Assembly: GCA_947589515.1 (NCBI GenBank)
Contig: CANQBE010000006.1
Coordinates: 1 to 38,341, forward strand
Length of the DNA: 38,341 nucleotides
Reading direction: 5' to 3'
Source of the DNA: an uncultured Bacilli bacterium
GTDB lineage: Bacteria; Bacillota_I; Bacilli_A; RF39; UBA660
Of this stretch, positions 1 to 7,850 are shown one piece after another; within the stretch, counting starts at the first letter, position 1, and every line of letters starts with the position of its first letter. The position numbers and the translations under genes were made by a program. The notes beneath the pieces are model-generated. The model made no database searches. It saw only the letters and a list, made by a program, of their open reading frames with translations, and was not told the origin of the DNA.

Positions 1-100
1 TAGCATGCTTTAATATTAATTTTGAAATAATTTTTTAAAAATTTACAAAAACTATTGATTTTTATTAGCAAGTTTTTGTTTAAAAATAAGAATTTTATAG

Positions 101-106
101 TATAAT
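101..106 (+). promoter_or_regulatory. -10 box upstream of the Mbeg1-like gene
   Basis: A perfect TATAAT lies 20 bases before the start codon, followed by a GGAG ribosome site at 115-118. The -35 is weak: TTGTTT at 76-81 has a 19-base spacer. It probably drives the first two genes. Confidence 0.5.
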
Positions 107-126
107 GAAGATATGGAGTTGATATC

Positions 127-1194
127 ATGCAAACCATCCATACATATTTAAAAGATTATGGAAAATATACATTTTTAGAAAAGGAATTTAATGAGGTAGA
201 TAATGTAATCTTATCTTTGATTTCTTATGTTGATTTGGATGGAATCGTTCCAGAAAGAAACCAAGGAAAAATTACTCTTCAAAAAGCAAGTGAGATATTT
301 TTTCAAAAATATTCTAAAAAGGAAATTGATAGTAATATTTGGTCAGTAAAACATGCCTGTTATTTACTACAAGAATTATCCGAAACGAACAGATTTCAAA
401 ATTTATTACTCTACAATTATGAATATAAAGTAACCTTTGATATGCAATTTGGTGCTTTATGTATTTTACTTCCTAATAAAAGTATTTATGTTTCCTATGA
501 AGGAACGGATGGTTACGTCAGTGGTTGGAAAGAAGATTTTATGCTCTGTTATCAATTCCCAACGAGTGCTCAATTAGAAGCTGTCCAATATTTAAATCGT
601 GCCATTGGCTTTTTTAGTCCAAAAGTTTATGTAGGAGGGCATTCCAAAGGGGGAAACCTTGCTTTAGTGAGTGCTATGTTTTGTAAACCTAGGATTAGAC
701 ATAAAATTAAATATGTCTTTTGCAATGATGGACCAGGTTTACGAAAAAAAGAATTTGAAAGTAAAGAGTATCAGAAAATACTTCCTAAATTAAAGTGTTT
801 TGTGCCTAAAGAAAGTTTAATTGGTATGCTACTTAGACATCAAGATAATTATATTGTGGTAGATAGTACGTATAAAAAATTATTGCAGCATGATGCATTA
901 TCTTGGATAGTCGAAGATGATCATTTTCGAAAAACTAAAATTAGTGCTTTTAGTCAAAAAATAGAAAAGGGAATATCTAATTGGTTGGATAAAAGGAATG
1001 ATAAGCAAAGAAAAGATTTTGTTGATAACTTATTTAATATTTTTAATAAAGCCCAAATTCGCGATTTTACAGAGTTTAAAAAATCGAAATTAGAAGGTAC
1101 CATTAAAATTATTAAAGAAGCAAAAAATATGGATAAAGAAACAAGAAATATGCTATTATCATGTTTTAAAGAATTAATAGAAGAAATGAAGTAG
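127..1194 (+). CDS. Mbeg1-like (DUF2974) alpha/beta-hydrolase family protein
   Basis: The 355-aa protein has no signal peptide and is probably cytosolic. The nucleophile elbow GGHSKGGN (Ser173 in GHSKG) is typical of DUF2974/Mbeg1-like hydrolases. A following NDGPGL segment (Asp near 200) and an EDDHF segment (His near 267) could complete a Ser-Asp-His triad. Many Firmicutes carry one or more members, and their substrate is not established. GGAG eight bases before the ATG supports the start. The next gene (LicD-like) begins eight bases after the stop, so the two are probably co-transcribed. The family call is fairly sure; lipase or esterase activity is inference. Confidence 0.8.
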   Translation: MQTIHTYLKDYGKYTFLEKEFNEVDNVILSLISYVDLDGIVPERNQGKITLQKASEIFFQKYSKKEIDSNIWSVKHACYLLQELSETNRFQNLLLYNYEYKVTFDMQFGALCILLPNKSIYVSYEGTDGYVSGWKEDFMLCYQFPTSAQLEAVQYLNRAIGFFSPKVYVGGHSKGGNLALVSAMFCKPRIRHKIKYVFCNDGPGLRKKEFESKEYQKILPKLKCFVPKESLIGMLLRHQDNYIVVDSTYKKLLQHDALSWIVEDDHFRKTKISAFSQKIEKGISNWLDKRNDKQRKDFVDNLFNIFNKAQIRDFTEFKKSKLEGTIKIIKEAKNMDKETRNMLLSCFKELIEEMK

Positions 1195-1202
1195 GAGAAA
1201 AT

Positions 1203-2093
1203 ATGAAAAAAGAAGGTTATATCAAAAAAACGGATGAATATTTTATTGAAACAAAAAGTGGAAAAAAAGTACCTGTTAGAGATCTACAATTAGAAGTATT
1301 AAGTATTATGAAAGAAATCGATCGAGTTTGCCGAAAAAATGACATTAAGTATTTTTTAATAGCAGGAAGCAGTTTAGGTATATGTAATTATGGTGGTTTT
1401 ATCCCTTGGGATGATGATATGGATATTGCAGTGGATATTGAAGATTATCCAAGATTAATTCAAGCCTTACAAAAAGATTTAAAAAAAGATTTTTATTTTG
1501 ACTGTTATGAAACCGATAAACGTTACAACACAATTGCTGGTCCATGGATGAAGGTAAGAAAAAGAGGAACCTATATTGAAGAAGTTAATTTTTTATTAAA
1601 AAATAGATGTAAACAAGGAAATGGTATTTTTGTTGACATTATTCCTTATGGTGGCGTCTGTGAAAATAAATGGATCGATGAATTAGAAAGAATTATCGTA
1701 AGAATTAATATGTTATTTATTGTACTTTTAGATAATTTACATATCAATCCTATTCCTTTTAAAAGTTTTGTCTATTGGTTTTCTAAAAAATGTATGAAAT
1801 GGCATAAAAATAGTAAATTAATATCTCAATCTTTATCGTATCCATGGGAAAAATTTTTGCATGAACCTATCTTTGAGAGAAAAGATGTTTATCCACTAAA
1901 AGAATATGAGTTTGAAAACAATAAGTTTTATTCTTACCATAATATTGAAAAAGTCATGAAAGAATGGTATGGTCCTAACTGTTTAAAAAAATGGAATGGA
2001 AAAGAATGGGAAGAAACTTTGCCAGTAGAAAAAAGAATTGCCAAACATACAAAAGATTTAAATTTAAAGGGCGAAAATAAAGAAAATTCATAA
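1203..2093 (+). CDS. LicD family phosphotransferase
   Basis: The 296-aa protein belongs to the LicD/fukutin-type nucleotidyltransferase-like family, which attaches phosphocholine or similar phospho-groups to cell-surface glycans. The diagnostic block is at residues about 50-80: a GSSLG motif, then PWDDDMDI, whose acidic residues would bind metal. A second conserved patch, NGIFVDIIPYGG, is near residue 140. The length is normal for the family. It follows the hydrolase gene by eight bases and ends at a strong terminator, so the two form one unit. No choline uptake or activation genes (licA-C) are visible here, so the transferred group is unknown. Confidence 0.85.
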   Translation: MKKEGYIKKTDEYFIETKSGKKVPVRDLQLEVLSIMKEIDRVCRKNDIKYFLIAGSSLGICNYGGFIPWDDDMDIAVDIEDYPRLIQALQKDLKKDFYFDCYETDKRYNTIAGPWMKVRKRGTYIEEVNFLLKNRCKQGNGIFVDIIPYGGVCENKWIDELERIIVRINMLFIVLLDNLHINPIPFKSFVYWFSKKCMKWHKNSKLISQSLSYPWEKFLHEPIFERKDVYPLKEYEFENNKFYSYHNIEKVMKEWYGPNCLKKWNGKEWEETLPVEKRIAKHTKDLNLKGENKENS

Positions 2094-2112
2094 AAGAAGA
2101 AGAAAAAAAGTG

Positions 2113-2145
2113 AAAATGATGAATTCGATGAATTCATCATTTTTT
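2113..2145 (+). terminator. Rho-independent terminator after the LicD gene
   Basis: Perfect 14-bp stem AAAATGATGAATTC / GAATTCATCATTTT (2113-2126 and 2130-2143) with loop GAT and a short T run. Confidence 0.8.
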
Positions 2146-2220
2146 GTATGAAATAAAATGAAAATGATATATTTTGGATAAATTTATGATATTTTTATTT
2201 TGAAAAGGAGTGTGGTTTTT

Positions 2221-3177
2221 GTGGTATTAGAAACCAAAAAAATTTTATACCGTGATTTAGCAATAGAATGGCTAAATTACAAAAAAGATTACATCAAGGA
2301 GTCAACGCATGCGAATTATACAACGATTATGTATAATCATTTAATTCCCGATATTGGAGACGTCTACTTATCGGATATTAATCATAATTTCTTACAGCAG
2401 TACATTTTAGATAAACTAAAAACAGGAAGAGTAAAAAGTAATTCACCTCTTTCTGAAAAAATGGTAAAAGACATCATGATGATACTAAAAAGTAGTTTAA
2501 GATATGCAATGAATGAAGATATGATGAATCAAATCAATTTGAGTTTTATCTATCCCAAAAGTCAACATAAACAAAAGTTATACATCTTATCACGTAGAGA
2601 ACAACGCAAGATAACAGAATATGTTTTAGAAAATCCAAATCCTCGTAATATTGGCATTTTAATATCTTTATATGCAGGAGTCCGTATTGGAGAGTTATGT
2701 GCATTAAAGTGGTCTGATCTCGATTTTAAAAATAATATCATTCATATTAATAAAACACTACAGCGTATTTATTTCAAAGAAGGGGATAACACAATCTCTA
2801 AAATTGTGATTTCTCCACCGAAAACAGTTCATTCTAATCGTGAAATTCCAATGAATAAAGATTTTGCTGATATTATTAAACCATTAAAAATAAATAGTAA
2901 ATACTATTTATTAACTGCATCCATGGATTGTATCGAACCAAGAGCTTATCGCAAATATTTTTCTAGTGTTTTAAAGAAATTAAAAATCAAACATATCAAT
3001 TTCCATAGTTTGCGACATACTTTTGCTACCAATTGCATTAATTTAGGAATTGACTATAAAACCGTAAGTGAACTATTAGGTCACTCAGATATTAGCATTA
3101 CTCTAAACTTATATGTCCATCCTAATTTATCCCAAAAAAAGAAATGCATGAATATCATTTGGAAAAATCACTGCTAG
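2221..3177 (+). CDS. Tyrosine recombinase / phage-type integrase
   Basis: The 318-aa protein is a tyrosine site-specific recombinase that cuts and rejoins DNA through a covalent 3'-phosphotyrosine. It has an N-terminal SAM-like core-binding domain (about 10-110) and a C-terminal catalytic domain. The Arg of GVRIGELCALKW, the HSLRHTFA box, the LLGHSDISIT stretch and the final Tyr in LYVHP form the active-site set, so it looks intact. I chose GTG 2221 because AAAAGGAG at 2203-2210 is correctly spaced for it; an in-frame TTG at 2200 lies before that site. No excisionase, phage or conjugation gene is adjacent. It could serve a small integrated element or be an orphan domesticated recombinase. It is not obviously XerC or XerD. 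Confidence 0.85.
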   Translation: MVLETKKILYRDLAIEWLNYKKDYIKESTHANYTTIMYNHLIPDIGDVYLSDINHNFLQQYILDKLKTGRVKSNSPLSEKMVKDIMMILKSSLRYAMNEDMMNQINLSFIYPKSQHKQKLYILSRREQRKITEYVLENPNPRNIGILISLYAGVRIGELCALKWSDLDFKNNIIHINKTLQRIYFKEGDNTISKIVISPPKTVHSNREIPMNKDFADIIKPLKINSKYYLLTASMDCIEPRAYRKYFSSVLKKLKIKHINFHSLRHTFATNCINLGIDYKTVSELLGHSDISITLNLYVHPNLSQKKKCMNIIWKNHC

Positions 3178-3220
3178 CATAATTTTTAAATTTTAATACA
3201 CAATAAAAAATGGTGATTAT

Positions 3221-4162
3221 ATGAAAATAAGATTAGGATATGTTGCTTTACCAGTTAGTATTCCCATTACGGCATCTAAGACGATAACGCTAACGAATTA
3301 TAAAAAATTAGGAATCAAAAAAGCGGAAGCAAAAAGAAGAAAAATATTTCAAGAAAATCTAGATCATTTTTTAGAAATTTTAAAGTATAACCAAGCAAAT
3401 GACATTCATTTTTACCGAATGACTTCGCACTTAGTACCACTTTTAACATATCCTAATTCTTATGATAATATTTTAAAAAAAGAAAAGGAAAAACTAAAAG
3501 AAATTGGTGATTATATTCAAGAAAAAAAGATGATAGTAGATATGCATCCTGACCAATATTTAGTATTAAACAGCATGAATCAAGAGGTTGTGAAAAGTAC
3601 TCTTCTTTCTTTAGAATATTATCATTTTCTAATGAATTTATTACAGTTAAAGACAAATATTATTTTACATATTGGCTCTTCTCAAGAAGGAAAAAGAAAA
3701 GCCATGAAAAGATTTGAAGAAAATTTTTATCATTTAAACAAAAGTATTCAAAAAAGAATTGCTTTAGAAAATGATGACAAGATATTTAATATTAGAAATA
3801 CACTATCATTATCCAAAAAATTAAAAGTTCCTATGGTACTAGATTATCATCATTTTCTAGTAAATAGAAATAATGAAAAAATTGAAGATTTTATTGTAGA
3901 TATTTTTTCTACTTGGAAAAAAGATACACCCAAAATTCACTTTTCTTCTCCTAAAAATAAAAAAGAAAAACGAAGTCATCATGATTATATTAATAGCGAT
4001 ACTTTTATAGATTTTATTGAAAAAATAAAATTCTGTAATATCGATTTCGATATCATGATTGAAGCGAAACAAAAAGAAGAAGCATTATTCCGTCTTGTTC
4101 GGGAATTAAAATATAAAACAAATTATTTATTTTTAGATGAAACTACTTTTATTGTGAAATGA
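3221..4162 (+). CDS. uvsE: UV DNA damage endonuclease UvsE/UVDE
   Basis: The 313-aa TIM-barrel metal-dependent nuclease nicks DNA 5' to UV photoproducts and starts an alternative excision repair. Family hallmarks are the N-terminal RLGYVALPVSIP, the FYRMTSHLVPL segment near residue 65, the MHPDQYLVLNS segment near 108, and the metal-ligand stretch ALENDDKIF near 185. Length is close to Bacillus UvsE. A GGTGAT ribosome site precedes the ATG. The gene sits 43 bases after the recombinase and may share its transcript, because no clear terminator separates them. Function is assigned with good confidence. Confidence 0.88.
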   Translation: MKIRLGYVALPVSIPITASKTITLTNYKKLGIKKAEAKRRKIFQENLDHFLEILKYNQANDIHFYRMTSHLVPLLTYPNSYDNILKKEKEKLKEIGDYIQEKKMIVDMHPDQYLVLNSMNQEVVKSTLLSLEYYHFLMNLLQLKTNIILHIGSSQEGKRKAMKRFEENFYHLNKSIQKRIALENDDKIFNIRNTLSLSKKLKVPMVLDYHHFLVNRNNEKIEDFIVDIFSTWKKDTPKIHFSSPKNKKEKRSHHDYINSDTFIDFIEKIKFCNIDFDIMIEAKQKEEALFRLVRELKYKTNYLFLDETTFIVK

Positions 4163-4198
4163 ATTTAGGTATAATATTGGTGTAATGAGGAGGTAGTT

Positions 4199-5542
4199 AT
4201 GAGAGAAATAATTATTTTACCAGCCGATACTTATACCGTAATTAATAAAACCATAATTAAAGATTTAGATCGTAAATTAATTACGATGCTTTATCAACCT
4301 ATTATTGGTTATAGTGCTACCTCATTATATTTTACTTTAGTAGATGATTTAGATAAAAGAGAACTAATGAGTGAAGATTTAACCCATCATCATTTAATGA
4401 GTACTATGCAATTAAAACTAGATGATATTGTAGTAGCAAGAAAAAAATTAGAAGCAGTAGGACTATTAAGAACATATTATCGCAAAGATCATGTCAATCA
4501 TTATATCTATTTACTATATTCACCAATGTCTGCCAATGAATTTTTAAATCATCCTGTATTAAATATTGTTTTATATAATAATTTAGGAAAAAAAGAATAT
4601 GATCGAATTGTAGATTTTTTTAAGATTCCTAAAATCTCTTTAAAAGATTATGAAGATATTAGTTCTAATTTTAGTAGTGTTTTTACTTCAGTCAGTGGTA
4701 ACGTATTAATTGAAAATGAGAATATCCAAAAGGAAAATAAGAATAAAATTGAACTGGAAGATAAGATTGATTTTAATCTGTTAATTTCCAGTATTCCCAA
4801 TACGATGATTAGTCCAAAATGTTTCAATGAGGATACCAAAGAATTGATTAATGCCTTAGCATATACTTATGATATTGATGATATGAATATGCAAGGCTTA
4901 GTGAGAAATAGTATTAATGAAAAAGGATTGATTGATAAAATAGAACTGAGAAAAAATGCCCGCAATTTTTATCAATTTGAAAATGATGGAAAATTACCAA
5001 CTTTTGTTTATAGTAAGCAACCAGATTATTTAAAAACACCAATAGGAGATAATAGTAAATGGGCCAAAATGGTTTATACTTTTGAATCTGTTCATCCTTA
5101 CGATTTTTTAAGAAGTAAATATAAAACCGGAGAACCATCTTTAAGAGATTTAAAACTGATTGAAGGATTATTAGTAGATCAAAAGATGACTCCTGGAGTT
5201 GTCAATGTATTAATTGCTTATGTATTAAAAATTAATAATCAGAAACTATCGAAAAATTATATTGATACGATTGCTGGACAATGGAAAAGATTAAATATTG
5301 AAACCGTAGAAGAAGCCATGAGAATTAGTGAAAAAGAACATAAAAAATTAAAGAAACAATTTGAAAATAAATCAAAAATAACTTCTTCGATTAATCATAG
5401 TAAGCAATCGAGAAAAGAAGAATTACCAGATTGGTTTGATAAAGAATTAAAAAATGAAGAAATGTCTGAAGAAGATATGAAAGAGCTAGATGATATTTTG
5501 AATTCAATTGATCAAAGTATTTCCACCATTCAACATCATTAA
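4199..5542 (+). CDS. dnaB: Replication initiation and membrane attachment protein DnaB (Bacillus type)
   Basis: The 447-aa protein resembles Firmicutes DnaB, not the E. coli helicase of the same name. It works with DnaD and DnaI in loading the replicative helicase at oriC and at restart sites. The N-terminal winged-helix region contains LPADTYTVIN and DRKLITMLYQPIIGYSA, matching the start of Bacillus DnaB, and a DnaD/DnaB-like helical C-terminal domain spans about 290-400. A charged, possibly disordered tail follows. A perfect TATAAT at 4170-4175, inside the 3' flank of uvsE, and a GAGGAGG ribosome site precede it. Its usual partner dnaI is not directly next to it but about 1.1 kb downstream. 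Confidence 0.88.
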   Translation: MREIIILPADTYTVINKTIIKDLDRKLITMLYQPIIGYSATSLYFTLVDDLDKRELMSEDLTHHHLMSTMQLKLDDIVVARKKLEAVGLLRTYYRKDHVNHYIYLLYSPMSANEFLNHPVLNIVLYNNLGKKEYDRIVDFFKIPKISLKDYEDISSNFSSVFTSVSGNVLIENENIQKENKNKIELEDKIDFNLLISSIPNTMISPKCFNEDTKELINALAYTYDIDDMNMQGLVRNSINEKGLIDKIELRKNARNFYQFENDGKLPTFVYSKQPDYLKTPIGDNSKWAKMVYTFESVHPYDFLRSKYKTGEPSLRDLKLIEGLLVDQKMTPGVVNVLIAYVLKINNQKLSKNYIDTIAGQWKRLNIETVEEAMRISEKEHKKLKKQFENKSKITSSINHSKQSRKEELPDWFDKELKNEEMSEEDMKELDDILNSIDQSISTIQHH

Positions 5543-5569
5543 AAAACAAAAAACGTAAATTTTTAGACT

Positions 5570-5597
5570 AAAGTCCGTTTTTTTACGGATTTTTTTC
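5570..5597 (+). terminator. Terminator of dnaB
   Basis: Stem AAAGTCCGT / ACGGATTTT (nine pairs, one G-T wobble) with a loop of six T, followed by more T. The first CCGTTTTT motif copy forms its left arm. Confidence 0.65.
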
Positions 5598-5771
5598 TTT
5601 ACTAGATTTAATGCCGTTTTTAGAAGATAAAACGGAAATAAGGTTGATAAAAGTAAGCAAAAGAATACATAAAATGTTAAATTTTTCCACGACGAAAATA
5701 ACAGACCAATGTCCGTTTTTTAAACTTAATTCCGTTTTTATTTCAATAGGATGCCTTTAATTGTTTAGTAA

Positions 5772-5794
5772 CAAATAAAGAAGAACTTTATTTG
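5772..5794. repeat. Small perfect hairpin
   Basis: CAAATAAAG / CTTTATTTG with loop AAGAA. There is no T tract, so it is not an ordinary terminator. Confidence 0.6.
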
Positions 5795-5811
5795 CATTAC
5801 TTATTATAATC

Positions 5812-5875
5812 AATGAAATTTAAAAATCAAGGGTATATAAACTCATTTCACTCGCCCTTGATTTTAAATTTCATT
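5812..5875. repeat. Long inverted repeat (21-22 bp arms)
   Basis: The left arm 5812-5833 runs from AATGAAATTT to CAAGGG, and the right arm 5855-5875 is its complement apart from one missing base. The 21-nt loop starts TATATAAACTC. No T run follows the right arm. It is the largest structure in the repeat block. Confidence 0.75.
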
Positions 5876-5947
5876 ATACTATAATCAGACTTAATGCCGT
5901 TATTTTGTTAAAAGCGGACTTCCAAATGAAAATTAACATTAAAAAAC

Positions 5948-5977
5948 AAAAAAAGCAGAAAATATTTGCTTTTTTTC
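5948..5977. terminator. Terminator-like hairpin overlapping the next promoter
   Basis: Ten-bp stem AAAAAAAGCA / TGCTTTTTTT (5948-5957 and 5967-5976) around a nine-base loop. Its A and T arms make it potentially bidirectional. Its right arm contains the -35 of the promoter at 5966-5994. Confidence 0.5.
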
Positions 5978-5994
5978 TTATTTTATGGTATAAT
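5966..5994 (+). promoter_or_regulatory. Promoter of the small surface protein gene
   Basis: TTGCTT at 5966-5971, a 17-base spacer, and extended -10 TGG-TATAAT with TATAAT at 5989-5994. Confidence 0.7.
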
Positions 5995-6023
5995 ACAGCC
6001 ACTAAATGAAGAGGGGGATTTAT

Positions 6024-6575
6024 ATGATAAATAATAAGAAAAAGGAAATTAGAAAGTTAGTATTTTCTATCGTTCGTGTTACGATATTCTTAATATTAAT
6101 GACTACATGTGTTTATTTACCAAAACAGGAAAATTTATTATCTTCTCTAGCATTTTTACAGAATCAAAGAAATTTTTATATGGAAGATGTCACGAGTGGT
6201 ATCTTATTAAAAGATGCCAATCCGATGACCGATAAAAAAGGTTTACAATTAGAACCATATCAATTTAAAGTAGTAAATGATACAAATGCCGATATTACTT
6301 ATCACATTATTTTTCAAAATAATGAAGAAAAGGCTAAAAAGACCGGCAAAGAAATTCTACCAAATCGCTACTTAAAATATTCTTTACAACAACAAGATCA
6401 AACATTAGTAACAAGTGCTATTTTACCAGAAGATGGAATTTTATATACCACTACCATTAAAGCACATACCGAAGAAATATTTGACTTTAGAATGTGGTTA
6501 GATTGGAATGCCGATAACGGTGCTATGAATAAAATATTTATAGGAAAAATAAGAATTGTAGAAATTGAAAAATAA
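6024..6575 (+). CDS. Membrane-anchored TasA/camelysin-like surface protein (putative)
   Basis: The 183-aa protein has a charged N-terminus, one hydrophobic segment (about 12-33, ending TTCVYLP) and an extracytoplasmic beta-rich domain. Phrases such as VVNDTNADITYHI and FRMWLDWNADNGAMNKIFIGKI resemble the beta-sandwich of TasA/camelysin-like surface proteins in Firmicutes; this is a motif-level resemblance only. I chose ATG 6024 because AGAGGGGG at 6010-6017 is well placed; the in-frame ATG at 6006 lies before that site. It has its own promoter and terminator and sits between dnaB and dnaI, which are usually adjacent, so it is probably an insertion into the replication locus. Function unknown. 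Confidence 0.65.
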   Translation: MINNKKKEIRKLVFSIVRVTIFLILMTTCVYLPKQENLLSSLAFLQNQRNFYMEDVTSGILLKDANPMTDKKGLQLEPYQFKVVNDTNADITYHIIFQNNEEKAKKTGKEILPNRYLKYSLQQQDQTLVTSAILPEDGILYTTTIKAHTEEIFDFRMWLDWNADNGAMNKIFIGKIRIVEIEK

Positions 6576-6578
6576 AAT

Positions 6579-6618
6579 AGAAAAAGAATCGTTCTAAGCA
6601 AATGATTCTTTTTCTTTT
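6579..6618 (+). terminator. Terminator after the surface protein gene
   Basis: Twelve-bp stem AGAAAAAGAATC / GATTCTTTTTCT (6579-6590 and 6604-6615) with a 13-base loop, followed by TTT. Confidence 0.7.
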
Positions 6619-6620
6619 GC

Positions 6621-6649
6621 TTGATAAAATATCAGAAATTTAATACAAT
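6621..6649 (+). promoter_or_regulatory. Promoter of dnaI
   Basis: TTGATA at 6621-6626 and TACAAT at 6644-6649 with a 17-base spacer. dnaI is therefore probably transcribed independently of dnaB. Confidence 0.6.
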
Positions 6650-6670
6650 AGAATCAACTGAGGTGGTTGT

Positions 6671-7582
6671 ATGAAAAAAATTCAAGAACTAATCAAACTA
6701 ACGGAAGAAGAAAAAAATTTATTGAAGCAAAACTATATCAAAAAATTAGATTCCAAAGATTTTTTAGAACTAGTGCATATGTTAAATGTGAGTGACGAAG
6801 TCCTAATGAAATACACCTCTTCTTTAGAAGATGCTAGTATGGAATTTAGTCATTGTAAGAACTGTAAAGGTCTAAAAGAGTGTAAAAATAAAGTACAGGG
6901 TTATCTATATACTCCTCAAGTAGAAAATAATAAGATTATTTTTAGTTATCAGATGTGTAATTATTTAGAAAAACAAGAAAAGGATACTGAATATCAAAAA
7001 AATATTTATTTATTCGAAGTACCAAAAAAAGTAAAAGAGGCTTCCCTAAAAGATTTATATAAAAATGATAAAAATCGAATTGAATTTATGAAATATGTCA
7101 AAACTTTTATTGAAGAATTAAAAACCAAAAAAACAGCAAAAGGAATTTATTTACATGGTAGTTATGGTACAGGTAAAACCTATCTGATTGCAGCTTTATT
7201 TAATGAACTGGCAAAACAAAATATCAAAAGTGCTATTATTTATGTTCCCGAATTTTTAAGAATATTGAAATCTTCTTTTGGTGAGGATTTTGAAGAAAAA
7301 TATGATTATATTAAGAGAGTTCCTTTGTTGTTATTAGATGATATTGGCGCAGAGTATCTAACACCATGGGCAAGAGATGAAATCCTAGGAACGATATTAC
7401 AGTATCGTATGGATGAAGAATTACCAACTTTCTTTACTTCTAATTTAAATTTAAAACAATTAGAAGAACATTTTAGTATGACATCAAGTGGAAAAGAAGA
7501 AATTAAAGCAAGAAGAATGATTGAAAGAATCAAAAATTTAACCAATGATTTTGAATTAGTAGGCGAGAGTAATCGAAAATAA
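6671..7582 (+). CDS. dnaI: Primosomal helicase loader DnaI
   Basis: The 303-aa AAA+ ATPase loads the replicative helicase onto DNA with DnaB and DnaD. The N-terminal helicase-binding region carries a Cys cluster, CKNCKGLKEC near residue 60 and a further Cys near 97, consistent with the zinc site of DnaI. The AAA+ core shows Walker A GSYGTGKT (163-170), Walker B LLLLDDIGAEY near 220, and an arginine-bearing segment ARRMIERI near 281. Length matches Bacillus DnaI (about 310 aa). A GAGGTGG ribosome site precedes the ATG. It stops just before the T-box promoter, so it ends its unit. Confidence 0.9.
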   Translation: MKKIQELIKLTEEEKNLLKQNYIKKLDSKDFLELVHMLNVSDEVLMKYTSSLEDASMEFSHCKNCKGLKECKNKVQGYLYTPQVENNKIIFSYQMCNYLEKQEKDTEYQKNIYLFEVPKKVKEASLKDLYKNDKNRIEFMKYVKTFIEELKTKKTAKGIYLHGSYGTGKTYLIAALFNELAKQNIKSAIIYVPEFLRILKSSFGEDFEEKYDYIKRVPLLLLDDIGAEYLTPWARDEILGTILQYRMDEELPTFFTSNLNLKQLEEHFSMTSSGKEEIKARRMIERIKNLTNDFELVGESNRK

Positions 7583-7600
7583 ACTTTGAAAAAACAAAGG

Positions 7601-7629
7601 TTGACAAAGTTTAAAAAAATACATATACT
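7601..7629 (+). promoter_or_regulatory. Promoter of the T-box leader
   Basis: Consensus TTGACA at 7601-7606 and TATACT at 7624-7629, with an exact 17-base spacer. It lies just after the dnaI stop. Confidence 0.85.
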
Positions 7630-7635
7630 AATATT

Positions 7636-7850
7636 AGTTATGCAGAATAACTAGGAAAGAGACAAGATTTTTATAGGAATTTCATAGAGAGTCTAAGTTG
7701 GGTGGAATTAGATAAAGGAATATAAAAATTACTACTCTGGAGTTGAACCTTAATAGGATTTCCGGATAAATTCCGTTATCAAAAAAAGTAAAAAATGGAT
7801 GGTACCGTGTATAAGCACTCCTGTTGGATGGAGTGCTTTTTTTCTTTTTG
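7636..7850 (+). promoter_or_regulatory. T-box riboswitch, threonine type
   Basis: This leader senses uncharged tRNA. The core T-box ATGGATGGTACCGTG (7795-7809) is a variant of the canonical AGGGTGGNACCGCG and directly precedes the terminator stem. Stem I features upstream include AGAGAGTC (7687-7694), the GGGTGGAA segment near 7700 and the ACTACTCTGGAG segment at 7731-7742. The most likely specifier is ACT (Thr) at 7731-7733, an assignment that rests on the downstream thrS; an overlapping TAC reading is possible. Ends are approximate. Confidence 0.85.
7813..7847 (+). terminator. T-box attenuator terminator
   Basis: Nine-bp stem AAGCACTCC / GGAGTGCTT (7813-7821 and 7830-7838) followed by T7-C-T5. 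It is expected to be replaced by the antiterminator when uncharged tRNA-Thr binds. Confidence 0.88.

Larger units (their letters stand above)
5537..5953. repeat. Gene-free repeat block bounded by a 17-bp direct repeat
   Basis: This is most of the 481-base space after dnaB, and I see no ORF in it. CATTAAAAAACAAAAAA occurs at 5537-5553 and again, identically, at 5937-5953, exactly 400 bases later. Between them are five same-direction copies of a motif near GACTTAATGCCGTTTTT, at 5566-5582, 5605-5621, 5704-5720, 5723-5739 and 5888-5904. Partial inverted copies lie at about 5627-5641 and 5911-5921. Two hairpins, 5772-5794 and 5812-5875, fill the centre. It could be a small non-autonomous mobile element, a protein-binding array or a structured RNA. 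The flanking repeat is A-rich, so its meaning is uncertain. Confidence 0.55.

Noticed and set aside
1934..2140. 68-codon minus-strand frame ending the LicD region
   Set aside because: It is a Phe/Ser-rich complement of A-rich coding sequence and crosses the terminator hairpin.
2200..2220. TTG start seven codons upstream for the recombinase
   Set aside because: The ribosome-binding sequence lies inside this extension and fits GTG 2221.
5570..5920. Possible DnaA-box or iteron origin after dnaB
   Set aside because: The repeats (CCGTTTTT type) do not resemble TTATCCACA, and no DnaA boxes or AT-rich trimers in register were found. An origin is not supported.
5537..5953. CRISPR array interpretation of the repeat block
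   Set aside because: Repeat copies are short, imperfect and irregularly spaced, and no cas gene is present.
6006..6023. ATG 6006 as start of the surface protein
   Set aside because: The purine-rich ribosome site AGAGGGGG would be coding; it is correctly spaced for ATG 6024.
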